Assembly (NCBI GenBank): GCA_903893795.1
Contig: CAITNO010000055.1
Location: 83,610 to 147,609 of the forward strand
Length of the DNA stretch: 64,000 bases
Direction of reading: 5' to 3'
Origin: Candidatus Hydrogenedentota bacterium
GTDB taxonomy: Bacteria > Hydrogenedentota > Hydrogenedentia > Hydrogenedentales > CAITNO01
Positions within the stretch are counted from its first letter, which is position 1, and every line of letters begins with the position of its first letter. Below, one piece after another: positions 53,546 through 62,405 of this stretch. The notes under the pieces are model-generated. The model did no database searches. It was not told where the DNA came from and saw only the letters and a program-made list of their open reading frames with translations. The position numbers and the translations under genes are program-made.

Positions 53546-54063
53546 GGGTGCGCCTTGTCATATATGGCCAGCAGTTCGCGGTGGGCCAGAAAGGCGATAT
53601 CAGGCCTTGCGTCCCGCGGGAAAAAGCCCAACTCTGCCGCGTCACTGTCCGGGCAGGGCGTTCCCTCCCACTGGTCAACCACAAACCCCATCACCACCAC
53701 GCTGCCCGACAGGGGGCTGTTGCCCATGCTGACGCCCAGCAGGCGCGCCGCGCCTGCCTGCAGGGCCGTCTCCTCGCGCAGTTCCCGCAGAGCGCACTGC
53801 TCGGCCGTCTCGTCCGGTTCCATGAACCCGCCGGGCAGGCACCAGCGCCCCTTGCCCGGTTCCTGGGCCCGGAGGGCGAACAGCAGCGCCCCCGTGTTGT
53901 CGCGCACGAAGACACAGCAGGCTGGCACCGGATTGCGGTAGTAGAAGCGGTTGCAGGCGGCACAATAGGGCCGGTCGCGCTCCCCGTCGTGGGTGTGCAC
54001 CAACGGCGCGCCGCAGGTGCCGCAGTAGTTCCATGCAAAGGGTGTGGGGGGTTGCCAAGTCAT
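53542..54063 (-). CDS. Nudix hydrolase with NudC-like zinc ribbon
   Basis: The 173 residues start with a zinc ribbon (NYCGTCGAPL, then YCAACNRFYYRNPVP) and continue with the Nudix box GGFMEPDETAEQCALRELRE, then ETAL. The layout resembles NudC/YjaD-type hydrolases that cleave NADH or remove NAD caps from RNA. The SQPWPFPxS specificity motif of NudC is not present. It sits directly before rtcB with an ATGA overlap, so co-translation is likely, and an RNA-end processing role is possible. Confidence 0.88.
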   Translation of the reverse strand: MTWQPPTPFAWNYCGTCGAPLVHTHDGERDRPYCAACNRFYYRNPVPACCVFVRDNTGALLFALRAQEPGKGRWCLPGGFMEPDETAEQCALRELREETALQAGAARLLGVSMGNSPLSGSVVVMGFVVDQWEGTPCPDSDAAELGFFPRDARPDIAFLAHRELLAIYDKAHP

Positions 54064-54111
54064 GGTGTCACTCTAACCAAGCGCCGGTGTCGGGCGCAAA
54101 CCGATGGAGAC

Positions 54112-54138
54112 GGGGAGCGCCGACATTCCTGTCGGCTT
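54112..54138. repeat. Dispersed repeat, family 4, diverged inverted copy
   Basis: GGGAGCGCCGACATTCCTGT, then CGGCTTC. It is the reverse complement of the family at 30370 and 38305 with a few changes. It lies in the gap upstream of the Nudix-rtcB pair. Confidence 0.6.
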
Positions 54139-54274
54139 CTTCATGCACAAAACCCAGATAGTCCTGTCTTCCGCGCATCATTTTCCCAGCGTTACATGGT
54201 AAAGTATGTGCTCGCATGACTTTTTCTACAGCCGGGAAGCCCGGCTTATTCCCGGGGAGGCCCCCTAGACACCC

Positions 54275-55246
54275 GTGAAGCTTCGATGGAAACTGGCTTT
54301 GTCGGCTGTTTTGATTGCGCTTGCCGCGGCAGGCGTGCGTGTGGCGGTGTCTTTTTGGGAAACGCGCCCCCCGTCTCCGGAGGAGCGGGTGGCCACCGCG
54401 CTGGCGCTGCTGGCCGACGACCCGGTCGCCTGGCGGGTGGAGACCCAGTTTGCCGTGCGCGCCGCAGCGGTTGCCGTGGACGAGGCCCGCATTGAAACGG
54501 CGCCGTCGTGCTACATCATGGCCATGCAGCACCAGCGTGAGGCCGACGCCTGGGCGGCCGAGACCATGTTCAAGCGCGCCATCCTGCTGGACCCGCAGTG
54601 GAGCTGGCCCTATGCGGCGCTGGGCAGCATGGTCGGGCGGGACGCGCCCGACCGGCTGGAGGAGGCCGAGCAGGCGCTGCGCAAGGCAATCTCCCTTGAC
54701 CCCGACTGGGCGCGGCCGCACAACAGCCTGGCGGTGGTGCTGCGCCTGCAGCATCAGCCGGAAGAGGCCGAGAAGGAGGCCCTGCGCGCCATCGAGCTGG
54801 CCCCCGACGACATCGCCTCGCAGAACAACTATGCCAACCTGCTGAGTTCGCTGGGCCGGATGACCGAGGCCGAGGAACATTACCGCACCGCGTTGAACCT
54901 CGATCCCAACCATCCGCGGCCCTATTACAATCTGGCCTGCCTCTACGCCCAGGAGGAAAGGGACGACGATGCCATGGAAATGCTCACCGAGGCGGTGGGC
55001 CGTTCCGAGGCCCTGCGCCGCGACGCCATGAACGACCCCGACCTGGAAGGGCTGCACGACCGTGCCGATTTCCAGGAACTCGTCTACGGCCCGCCCGCCT
55101 ACGTGCCCGCGCCGCCCGAAGGCCCCGGCCCCGAGACGCCGCCATCGGAAGCGGCGGAATCGGCCAACGCACCCGCCGCGGCTCCCCCCAGCACCCCACC
55201 CGGCGATGCCACCCAAACCCCGACCACACCGGAGGGGGAGAAGTAG
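54275..55246 (+). CDS. Membrane-anchored TPR protein
   Basis: The 323 residues have one N-terminal membrane segment (6-27). At least four TPR units follow at about 90-240, such as AETMFKRAILLDPQWSWPYA, RPHNSLAVVLRLQHQPEEAE and EAEEHYRTALNLDPNHPRPY. The C-terminus from about 270 is Pro/Ala/Glu-rich and disordered. Translation starts at GTG; the only G-rich upstream site is rather far away (about 16 bases). It is divergent from the Nudix-rtcB operon. It probably scaffolds a periplasmic or membrane complex. Confidence 0.8.
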   Translation: MKLRWKLALSAVLIALAAAGVRVAVSFWETRPPSPEERVATALALLADDPVAWRVETQFAVRAAAVAVDEARIETAPSCYIMAMQHQREADAWAAETMFKRAILLDPQWSWPYAALGSMVGRDAPDRLEEAEQALRKAISLDPDWARPHNSLAVVLRLQHQPEEAEKEALRAIELAPDDIASQNNYANLLSSLGRMTEAEEHYRTALNLDPNHPRPYYNLACLYAQEERDDDAMEMLTEAVGRSEALRRDAMNDPDLEGLHDRADFQELVYGPPAYVPAPPEGPGPETPPSEAAESANAPAAAPPSTPPGDATQTPTTPEGEK

Positions 55247-55339
55247 GCCCGCAGTTCCCTTTGTCTCGTCCTTCTGGACTCACCCCCCGTGCTTTGCCTA
55301 AGATGCTTGCAAAGCCTGCGACAGAAAAGGAACACTGCC

Positions 55340-56587
55340 ATGCGTCTTTCATTCTTCACCTGCGGCATGCCTGTCCTGGCCGCGCTGACGCTGTGTGTCA
55401 GTGCCGCGGCCCAAACACCGCAAGGCAGCGCTTCTAAGGAGCCGTCCAAGGCGGCCAAGCCCGCCTATGAGGTTGCCGCCTATTACTTCCCCAGCTACCA
55501 TCCCAACGCGGCCTACTCCAAGGAGCACGGCGAGGGATGGACGGAATGGCAGCTCCTCAAAGAGGCGAAGCCGCGCTTTGAAGGACACCAGCAGCCGAAG
55601 GTGCCCGCATGGGGCTATGATGACGAGTCAGACCCGGCCGCGATGGCGCGGCGCATCGACGCCGCGGCGGACAACGGCCTCACGGCTTTCCTCTTCGACT
55701 GGTACTGGCACGACTCGGGCCCCTACATAGACGGCGGACTGGAGCGGGGATTCCTCAAGGCACCCAACCGCGACCGGCTCAAGTTCGCGCTCATGTGGGC
55801 CAACCATGACTGGATCAGCATCTTCCCCGCCAAGTCCGGCGTGAAGCCGGAGATCATGCACCCCGGCCCGGTCACCCCGGAGACCTTCGTCAAGGCCACG
55901 GACCACATCATCCACACGTATTTCTCCCAGCCCAACTATTGGCGCATCAACGGCAAGCCCTATTTCTCGATCTACGAACTGATGACGCTGGTAAAGGGGT
56001 TCGGCAGCGTGGACGCCACTCGGACCGCGCTCGATGATTTTCGTGACCGGGCGCGCAAAGCCGGGGTGGGTGAAATTCACCTCAACGCGGTCATGTGGGG
56101 CATTCAGGTGCTGCCCACGGAGCACATTATCAAGAACCCCGAGGAAATGCTGACCAAACTCGGCTTCGACAGCGTTACCAGCTACTGCTGGATTCACCAC
56201 GTCGTTCCCGAGGGATTTCCCAGCTCGGACTATGTGAAATGGATGGACAAGTCCACGGTGCTGTGGCCCGATTTCGTCAAGCGCTGGCCCGTGCCCTACT
56301 ATCCCAACGTGAGCATGGGCTGGGATTCGTCGCCGCGCACCAACCAGGCGGACAAGTTTGAGAATGTGGGCTATCCCTTCACCACCGTCGTGACCAACAA
56401 CTCGCCCGAGCACTTCAAAGAGGCGCTTCAGCGCGCCAGGGCCTTTCTCGACACGCAACCGGCGGACCGTCGCGTCCTGACCATCAACGCGTGGAACGAG
56501 TGGACCGAGGGCAGCTATCTCGAACCCGACGCCGTGCACGGTATGGCCTATCTCGACGCGCTGCGCGATGTCTTTGGAAAGAAATAG
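55340..56587 (+). CDS. WbsX-family (GH99-like) secreted glycan-active protein
   Basis: The 415 residues have a signal peptide (1-24). The WbsX domain signature follows: AAYYFPSYHPNAAYSKEHGE, then GWTEWQLLKEAKPRFEGHQQ, PKVPAWGYDDESDPAAMARR and FLFDWYWHDSG. The C-terminal NAWNEWTEGSYLEPD carries acidic residues at the position of the GH99 catalytic pair. Family members process or assemble surface glycans. AAGGAAC precedes the ATG at 55340. It has a 61-residue protein gene 27 bases downstream. Confidence 0.85.
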   Translation: MRLSFFTCGMPVLAALTLCVSAAAQTPQGSASKEPSKAAKPAYEVAAYYFPSYHPNAAYSKEHGEGWTEWQLLKEAKPRFEGHQQPKVPAWGYDDESDPAAMARRIDAAADNGLTAFLFDWYWHDSGPYIDGGLERGFLKAPNRDRLKFALMWANHDWISIFPAKSGVKPEIMHPGPVTPETFVKATDHIIHTYFSQPNYWRINGKPYFSIYELMTLVKGFGSVDATRTALDDFRDRARKAGVGEIHLNAVMWGIQVLPTEHIIKNPEEMLTKLGFDSVTSYCWIHHVVPEGFPSSDYVKWMDKSTVLWPDFVKRWPVPYYPNVSMGWDSSPRTNQADKFENVGYPFTTVVTNNSPEHFKEALQRARAFLDTQPADRRVLTINAWNEWTEGSYLEPDAVHGMAYLDALRDVFGKK

Positions 56588-56614
56588 CGTAAAGCACTGA
56601 AAAGGAGACCCCTC

Positions 56615-56800
56615 ATGGGCGAAGCGGGATGTGCGAAATGCAGAATACACCGGTACTATGAGCGCAAGCCCAAATCCCTGCTGGGCCGGGTGTGGAAATG
56701 GCACACCGGCTGGTGTCCCGGCTGGAAGAAACACCTCAAGAGCCTGAGCGACGAGGACCGCGCTGCGCTGGTCAAACGCCTGGAGGAACTGGCGAAGTAG
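56615..56800 (+). CDS. Small conserved cysteine-containing protein
   Basis: The 61 residues have CAKC near the N-terminus, then YERKPKSLLGRVWKWHTGWC, PGWKKHLKSL and a charged C-terminal helix. The layout CxxC, KPKSLLGR and WCPGWK recurs in small uncharacterised proteins of anaerobes as far as I recall. AGGAG lies 8 bases before the ATG. It may be co-transcribed with the WbsX gene. A metal-binding or redox function is possible through the three Cys and one His, but nothing more can be said. Confidence 0.7.
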   Translation: MGEAGCAKCRIHRYYERKPKSLLGRVWKWHTGWCPGWKKHLKSLSDEDRAALVKRLEELAK

Positions 56801-56867
56801 GATGTCGGTTTCAAACCGACTTGGCAACCGTCATAGCCACCAATGACCGAAGAGAAGGCGTCGCAGC

Positions 56868-57563
56868 TCAACTTCCCGCCTGACTCGCCGCCTGTTTCTC
56901 CCGGTCATAGGCCATGGCGAGCACCACCACCATCCAGGGCGTGACGAGGTAGAGTCCCACGCAGCACAGCAGCAATCCCGCCACGTGGAGCAGGGAAAGC
57001 ACCGCCCACAGGCCGAGCCACTGCCCCGCGTTGTTCCACACCATCCGGCGGCTTGCCGCCATCGCCCTGATGGCGTCCGTTTCCCCGTCGAAAAGGATGA
57101 AGAAGGCCGGTGAATAGAAGAACATTACGACGCAGATGGGCACGAGCGTCAGGGTCATGCCGACCGAGAAGGTCATGACGAGGAGCGGCGCCGACTGGGT
57201 CGTCCATGCCGCCAGCGTGGCCAGCAGGACCGGCGCCGCCAGCACGATGCACCCGCCGAGTATAAAGGCGCTCATGAGCAGACCCAGCACCAGCGTGGGG
57301 AGAAAGCGCTGAAACCCGGAGAACAAATCGTCGATCTTGACGGGCAGTCCCCGCAGGGCAAGCAGCGCCACCGCGCAGAGTCCAAACCACAGCGGACCGA
57401 CGATGATAAAGCCCGGCCCGGACGATAGGATCAGATTAATCAGGAGATGGCCGAAGAAGAGCAGCATGAAATGATCGATGAACACCCGCCATCCGTCGGA
57501 CACCATCGCGCCCAGGGGAAATTCGGTCTTCTGCATTTCAATCTGCTCCGGCGGTGTAAACAT
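56868..57563 (-). CDS. Integral membrane protein, DUF975/glycerophosphodiesterase-anchor-like
   Basis: The 231 residues have about six membrane helices. After a short cytoplasmic N-terminus (GAMVSDGWRVFIDHFMLLFF) they are arranged in pairs. The segment DAIRAMAASRRMVWNNAGQW between helices is typical of DUF975-like membrane proteins, in which amphipathic connectors sit under paired helices. The function is unknown. It is separate from the SPFH gene by 58 bases on the same strand and may be part of that cluster. Confidence 0.7.
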   Translation of the reverse strand: MFTPPEQIEMQKTEFPLGAMVSDGWRVFIDHFMLLFFGHLLINLILSSGPGFIIVGPLWFGLCAVALLALRGLPVKIDDLFSGFQRFLPTLVLGLLMSAFILGGCIVLAAPVLLATLAAWTTQSAPLLVMTFSVGMTLTLVPICVVMFFYSPAFFILFDGETDAIRAMAASRRMVWNNAGQWLGLWAVLSLLHVAGLLLCCVGLYLVTPWMVVVLAMAYDREKQAASQAGS

Positions 57564-57621
57564 TTGATCAAGATTCTTGAGGCAATACGTTCATATTCTG
57601 CCTCACTTTCTCTTTGGACGT

Positions 57622-58641
57622 CTACATCATCGTGAGCAATTTTTTCTTCTGCTCCTCATAATCCTGTTCTTCTATAAGCCCCTCGTCTTTTAAGTCTTTT
57701 AGTTCTTTAAGCCTACCCCTTAGATCCGCAGGTGACAAACGCTCCTTTTCGGGGCCACCAGTTGCCGAAGAAGGCGTACCACCAGTCTGCATATATGGTG
57801 CACCACTGCCGTGGGCAATGCGTTGAGCCATGCCGAATCCCAAGGCCAACCCCAGGCCTGCGCCCATCCCCTCCCCCGCAATTCCACCAGGATTTCTTGC
57901 AACGTCTCTCATGGCGTCCGCCGCAGCAATTGCGCCGTATTTTTCAGCATCCTGTGCCGCCACTCCACTTGCACGGTTGATCATTTCCTGGACTTCGGGG
58001 GGCGGCGTTATGGCTTGCACGAGAAGATCTACAAGTTGAATTCCGTACTGCTCAAAGTCTACTGCAACAGCCTCTTTTGTTCTTAGCGCTATTGTGTTGT
58101 AATGAGTCGGCAAATCAAGTATCGACTTCATAACCGAGCCAAGTGTTTCATTGAGCCTCGATATGATGACAGAACGAAAAAACTCCTCCAATGCGAATGT
58201 TGTTTCCATACCACGAGTGCCAACGAGCGTATTAAGAAACGTTCGCGGATTCGCAATTCGGATAGAAAACGCACCATGTCCTCTAAGACTGATCATGCGG
58301 AAGTCAGTGTCCCGGAATAATACCGGAGCTTGAGTTCCCCATCCAAGGTTGACAAATGCCTTCATGGCTACGAAGTATACATAAGCACGAAATGGTGACT
58401 TTCCCCCAAATGGGGCTCCGATAATCCTTCCCAGCATCGGGAGATTCTGGGTGGATAGCGTATGACGTCCGGGGAGGAATCCGTCCAGTGCCTGTCCATC
58501 GCGATAGAAAACAGCAACTTGGCTCTCTTGTACTATAAGCTGGCATCCCAGTCTGAATTCGCCAGACCCCTCATATGGTATTTTGGCGACCATGATGTCA
58601 CCCGCATCATCAAAGAACTCGATAAGGTCCATAGTTGCCAT
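57622..58641 (-). CDS. SPFH-domain protein with C-terminal SHOCT (YdjI/COG4260-like)
   Basis: The 339 residues contain an SPFH/band-7-like region (about 25-225; FRLGCQLIVQESQVAVFYRD, then LFRDTDFRMISLRGHGAFSI). A Gly/Ala-rich helix follows (GAGLGLALGFGMAQ). A short C-terminal SHOCT domain ends in LKDLKDEGLIEEQDYEEQKK. Proteins of this COG (first called virion core protein-like) form membrane-associated scaffolds. AGGAAG precedes the ATG. The two genes upstream (a membrane protein and a zinc-ribbon/TM2 protein) probably belong to one operon. The base composition is more AT-rich than in most of the window. Confidence 0.85.
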   Translation of the reverse strand: MATMDLIEFFDDAGDIMVAKIPYEGSGEFRLGCQLIVQESQVAVFYRDGQALDGFLPGRHTLSTQNLPMLGRIIGAPFGGKSPFRAYVYFVAMKAFVNLGWGTQAPVLFRDTDFRMISLRGHGAFSIRIANPRTFLNTLVGTRGMETTFALEEFFRSVIISRLNETLGSVMKSILDLPTHYNTIALRTKEAVAVDFEQYGIQLVDLLVQAITPPPEVQEMINRASGVAAQDAEKYGAIAAADAMRDVARNPGGIAGEGMGAGLGLALGFGMAQRIAHGSGAPYMQTGGTPSSATGGPEKERLSPADLRGRLKELKDLKDEGLIEEQDYEEQKKKLLTMM

Positions 58642-58656
58642 CTGCGTGTCTTCCTA

Positions 58657-59463
58657 TTATAGGCCCAATGCCCGAACAGCTCCTGATGCTTTTGTGACAC
58701 ACCCTTCGAGATCGCTGATAGCGGATTCAATGTCACTTGAGTTTCCGCCCGACAGCCTGGGTAGAATTTGCTGTATGGCGACCAAGATATCTTGAACGGC
58801 CTGATTCTTGTCTTCCGCAACCGACAACCCACTAGGATGTTCCCAAGAACCCTGCCCACCGCCATGGGAATGCGACAGAGCAACGTCGATGGTTTCGAGC
58901 TTCTTTGAAATTACTGCCAGTCGGCTTCTATGTGTATCGTCATCGGTCCGGACAGAACGGATTTCAGTTAGAACGGGACCCAGTGAACGGGCGTAACCCT
59001 GGTGCTTTGCGCGGGTTGCTTTAACGGCATATGCTGACGCTTGACTGTGCAGATCGAAGGAATACAACAATACCGCAACGATAAACCACAGTGCCGCTAT
59101 GCCCATTAGGATGGCGCAGAAGATGCCGTCACTTCCGCCCCGAGCGTCGCCTAGAAGCCGATACAGTGCGATACTAATGAAATTACATACGGCAAAAGCG
59201 CCAACAATGCTGTAAGTAATACTCAATGTTGCGCCGCTTGGCCTGTATTGACACTGGGCACGCGAAAACTGATTGACAGAGAGAACGCCCAGCAAGAATT
59301 CCACAGCACATATGGACCCAATTACGGCCCAAAACACAGTTCCTCGTGGAGGGCTGCTTACTATGTAAGCAATTATCGAAGTGGTTACGAGTGCTACGAG
59401 GGTTAACCCGAGCAAGGAAAAAACAAACTTCGCCGACGACTGCCTCTGTGCTTCATTAGTCAC
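58657..59463 (-). CDS. Membrane protein with C-terminal helical domain, unknown function
   Basis: The 268 residues have four membrane helices (about 17-37, 45-65, 82-105 and 115-137). A soluble C-terminal part follows with helical, acid-rich stretches (SKKLETIDVALSHSHGGGQG, then ILVAIQQILPRLSG). No family is recognised. The GTG start at 59463 is chosen because GGGAGG lies 7 bases upstream; a TTG further up is less likely. It lies between the TM2 and SPFH genes with short gaps (18 and 15 bases), so it is likely a functional partner of both. Confidence 0.7.
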   Translation of the reverse strand: MTNEAQRQSSAKFVFSLLGLTLVALVTTSIIAYIVSSPPRGTVFWAVIGSICAVEFLLGVLSVNQFSRAQCQYRPSGATLSITYSIVGAFAVCNFISIALYRLLGDARGGSDGIFCAILMGIAALWFIVAVLLYSFDLHSQASAYAVKATRAKHQGYARSLGPVLTEIRSVRTDDDTHRSRLAVISKKLETIDVALSHSHGGGQGSWEHPSGLSVAEDKNQAVQDILVAIQQILPRLSGGNSSDIESAISDLEGCVTKASGAVRALGL

Positions 59464-59481
59464 AACATGACCTCCCAAGCC

Positions 59482-59898
59482 CTATCTTGACCCATACTTC
59501 TGACAAAACACCTCATCCTTCATTGTCAGATAGACAATTCCTTCAATGAATCCAAGGATCGCTGGAATGTACGTCCAGAAGAAAATAAGGTAGAGGATTC
59601 CCTGAAGGAATTTGCCAAGATAGAATTTATGGACCCCGAAAGCGCCAAGGAATATGGCTAGTAACCCAGCGGTGACCTTGTTTTTGGTACACTGAGGCAC
59701 TTGAATCTGTGGCGCCTGCTGCACGTAAATGATTTGAGGCTGAGGTCCGTATGGTGGTGCTCCAACGCCAGGCTGAGGTGGAGCATAAGGGTTTACTTGA
59801 GGTGGGGGCTGCACAAAGTTTTCGGCAATTGTTCCGCACTTGACGCAGCGTGGAACCCCTGGCTTAAGACTTGCACCGCATGTTACGCACTGAGCCAT
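59482..59898 (-). CDS. Zinc-ribbon and TM2-domain protein
   Basis: The 138 residues start with a zinc ribbon (CVTCGASLKPGVPRCVKCGT). A Pro/Gln-rich linker follows. The TM2 domain has two membrane helices: KVTAGLLAIFLGAFGVHKFY, then LGKFLQGILYLIFFWTYIPA. AGGAGG precedes the ATG. Zinc-ribbon/TM2 proteins occur beside SPFH-SHOCT proteins in several bacteria and may be membrane stress or homeostasis components. It is the first gene of the three-gene cassette on the minus strand. Confidence 0.85.
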   Translation of the reverse strand: MAQCVTCGASLKPGVPRCVKCGTIAENFVQPPPQVNPYAPPQPGVGAPPYGPQPQIIYVQQAPQIQVPQCTKNKVTAGLLAIFLGAFGVHKFYLGKFLQGILYLIFFWTYIPAILGFIEGIVYLTMKDEVFCQKYGSR

Positions 59899-61202
59899 AC
59901 CAATATCCCTCCTGATGGTTCTCTGTCATTTTACCCAACAAACTAAATTAAGACTCTCAAGTCTTGGATTTAGCAGCTCGCCGCTGTGCACCTTATACCA
60001 TCGGGACGGTTTTGTGTCTAAGGCGTTCTCTGCGGACGGACCTCCAAAACCCAAAACTAACAACCCCAGCATTAACGATAAAAGGTGACAACCTAATTTC
60101 GAGTATAACGATGCCTCTATGGATAATGCAATTTCTGGGAATAGCGTCAGGTGGGGGAGAAGAAATCCCTTCGTGTTTTGGCACATGGCGCAGGATGGCT
60201 GGATAAGTGCGTAGAATAAGAGCATGACCTTCTTGGGGTGCGACCCGGAAGGCGGCCGTTTGCCTGCGGCAGCATCCCGGAAGTGCAGAATTCGGCTCGG
60301 TTTCTCCGATGCCCCAACCGGGGCTTTGCTCCATAATCTCGTTGGGATATGCTGTCCATTCATTTGGGGGGCACCCCTGCTTACCCGGCGATTAAGGATT
60401 GAGCACACGGGGATCGACCGCTGGAAACTAGAACCATTCTGGGCAGAATCTCATTTTGGGAAAGTTTGTCGCCCCACTTTGGGACGATTTTGGTTTGATC
60501 GACGGGGGCCGAAAAGCAGCCGTTTGCCCCTGTCTCTCGCAAAGGATTGTGCTGCAAAGGTTTGTGACACAGGATATTTTTTCTTAGCGAATTGGCACGG
60601 GGGATGCTAACGCAATAATTGAAACCGATGCGCGAAACGGTCTTATACGGAACGGCTGGTGGTTCGGCGAGGCGCTGAGGCAGGCGCCAAACCGACAGCA
60701 GGAATCTTGGGGAAGAACGGCCTGTGAAGGCCGCGCAACGCGCTGGGTTTCCGGCAGAGCGCCCCGAAAGGGACGTCGCCGCCGCCCGTGCGGGGTGTGT
60801 ACGGGACACCCCGCACGGGACATGGGGCGCAGGCCCCGCAGTTTGGCATGGGCGCCGGACAGTACGGCGAAGCAGTATAGGCAGGGAAGTGTAGGAAGGC
60901 GGCGCCGCCAGGTTTAAGGGGCTTGGCGGCGCCACGTTCATTTCAGAGACACCTGCGGTACGAAAGCCACCTGATGTTTCATATTCCAGCTTAAGTTGTG
61001 CCATTCACTCCTGACCCCTTATTAGTCTCCTCTCCCCTTCGGGTCAATCTTCCAAGAAATTGTTCTTTTCTCTTCGGGTGATAATTGTTAGAATACCTGT
61101 TCACGCTGCGCGGTGGGGGTATGTCCGCGCAGCGTGGGTGTGCGTTCTGAACGACCTTGGGTAGGCAATGCGGTGCGGTCCGGCCGTTGGGAGTCGTTGA
61201 TT
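59899..61202. other. Gene-poor 1.3-kb region with strong hairpins
   Basis: No reading frame here has convincing codon use or family motifs. The first 700 bases are AT-richer. From 60640 to 60940 the plus strand has a GC-rich run of hairpins. A perfect 14-bp stem lies at 60785-60798/60806-60819 with a 7-base loop, and a 10-bp stem at 60901-60910/60924-60933. CCC-GAAA-GGG is a GNRA hairpin near 60765. One plus-strand frame is open apart from a TGA, which may reflect a decayed gene or GC-rich chance. Confidence 0.5.
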
Positions 61203-62162
61203 ATGGTGAAGATTGGCTTCGTCGGGTGCGGGGGTATTGCCAGGGAGCATCTTAAGCATCTTCGCGGGATGAGCGATGTAAAGATCGTCGGGACCTGCGA
61301 CACCCATGCGGGGCGGGCCAAGGCGTTTGCCGCGGACGCTGGCTGCGAGGTCTACGCCGACAGCGTCGCGCTTTACGAAAAGGCCAAACCGGACGCGGTA
61401 TACGTGGCGGTGCCGCCCTTCGCGCACGGCGCGATTGAGGAGGGGGCGGCCGCGCGGGGCATTCATCTCTTTGTGGAAAAGCCGGTGGCCATCGACACGG
61501 CCACGGCGGCACGGGTCTCGGGTGCGATCAAGCGGGCGGGCATTCTCAGTTCGGCGGGATACTGCTACCGCTACTGCGACACGATCGACACGGCGCGCGG
61601 CCTGCTCAAGGGCCGGGCGGTGTCGCTGGTGAGCGGCGCATGGATTGGCGGCCTGCCGCCGACGGCCTGGTGGCGCCGGCGCGCGCAGAGCGGCGGCCAG
61701 CTACTGGAGCAGACCACGCACCTGTTCGACATGGTGCGCTATCTGTGCGGGCCCGTGCAGGAGGTGCATGCCATGGCGGCGCGGGGGTGCATGAGCCGGG
61801 TCGAGGGCTTTGACGTGGACGACAGCAGCGTGGTAACGCTGCGCCTGAAGACCGGCGCAGTGGCGTCCATCACCTCGACCTGCGTCACCAACCACCCCAC
61901 CCGGACGCATCTGGAAATCGTCACGCCCGAATTCACGCTGACACTCACGGGCTGCACGGTGCGCATTGAGGAGGACCACCGCGTCACCGAACACCGGCCC
62001 GAGTGCGACATGTATGCCGAGGAGAGCCGCGCGTTCATCGAGGCGGTGCGCACGGGAAAGAAGAACGGCATCCGCTCCGCCTATGCGGACGCGGTGAAGA
62101 CCCTGCAGGTCACCTGCGCGGCAAACGAGTCGGCCGAGACGGGTATGCCGGTGAAGCTGTAA
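61203..62162 (+). CDS. Gfo/Idh/MocA-family oxidoreductase, cytoplasmic
   Basis: The 319 residues begin VKIGFVGCGGIAREHLKHL, the Rossmann glycine motif. LFVEKPVAIDTA gives the catalytic-region EKP. Then come SAGYCYRYCDTIDTARGLL and GGQLLEQTTHLFDMVRYLCG with the conserved His. There is no signal peptide. GGGAG lies 9 bases before the ATG. An MFS transporter follows 243 bases downstream, so uptake of the substrate and its oxidation may be linked. Confidence 0.88.
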   Translation: MVKIGFVGCGGIAREHLKHLRGMSDVKIVGTCDTHAGRAKAFAADAGCEVYADSVALYEKAKPDAVYVAVPPFAHGAIEEGAAARGIHLFVEKPVAIDTATAARVSGAIKRAGILSSAGYCYRYCDTIDTARGLLKGRAVSLVSGAWIGGLPPTAWWRRRAQSGGQLLEQTTHLFDMVRYLCGPVQEVHAMAARGCMSRVEGFDVDDSSVVTLRLKTGAVASITSTCVTNHPTRTHLEIVTPEFTLTLTGCTVRIEEDHRVTEHRPECDMYAEESRAFIEAVRTGKKNGIRSAYADAVKTLQVTCAANESAETGMPVKL

Positions 62163-62187
62163 CACTGGGGAAGGGCGCTCCGGAAGT

Positions 62188-62260
62188 GTGGGGCAGGCAT
62201 TTCTGCCTGCCCTTCTCCGGAACTCCACTGCAAGACGGCAGACAGGAATGTCTGCCCCAC
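62188..62260. repeat. Inverted repeat GTGGGGCAGGCATTTC/GAATGTCTGCCCCAC
   Basis: Arms at 62188-62211 and 62237-62260 each contain an internal palindrome and are near-complementary. The spacer is 25 bases. This is a fifth repeat type, between the oxidoreductase and the MFS transporter. Confidence 0.75.
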
Positions 62261-62405
62261 ATTTTCCGGGCACCTTATCCCGGCAGTTGCCCCGGACCGC
62301 TTCATGCTGGGATAATAGCCCTGTTCGCGGAACGGCCGGCGGCCTGTTCCGCGGTTGTTTTATACCGTTCCGCGCCGCCGTTCCCATACTACGGAAGTGC
62401 CGTTC

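Noticed and set aside
59926..61004. Overlapping open frames in the gene-poor region (for example 59926-60408 minus, 60224-60610 plus, 60381-61004 minus)
   Set aside because: They lack a ribosome-binding site, conserved motifs and consistent codon use. The GC-rich part keeps frames open by chance.
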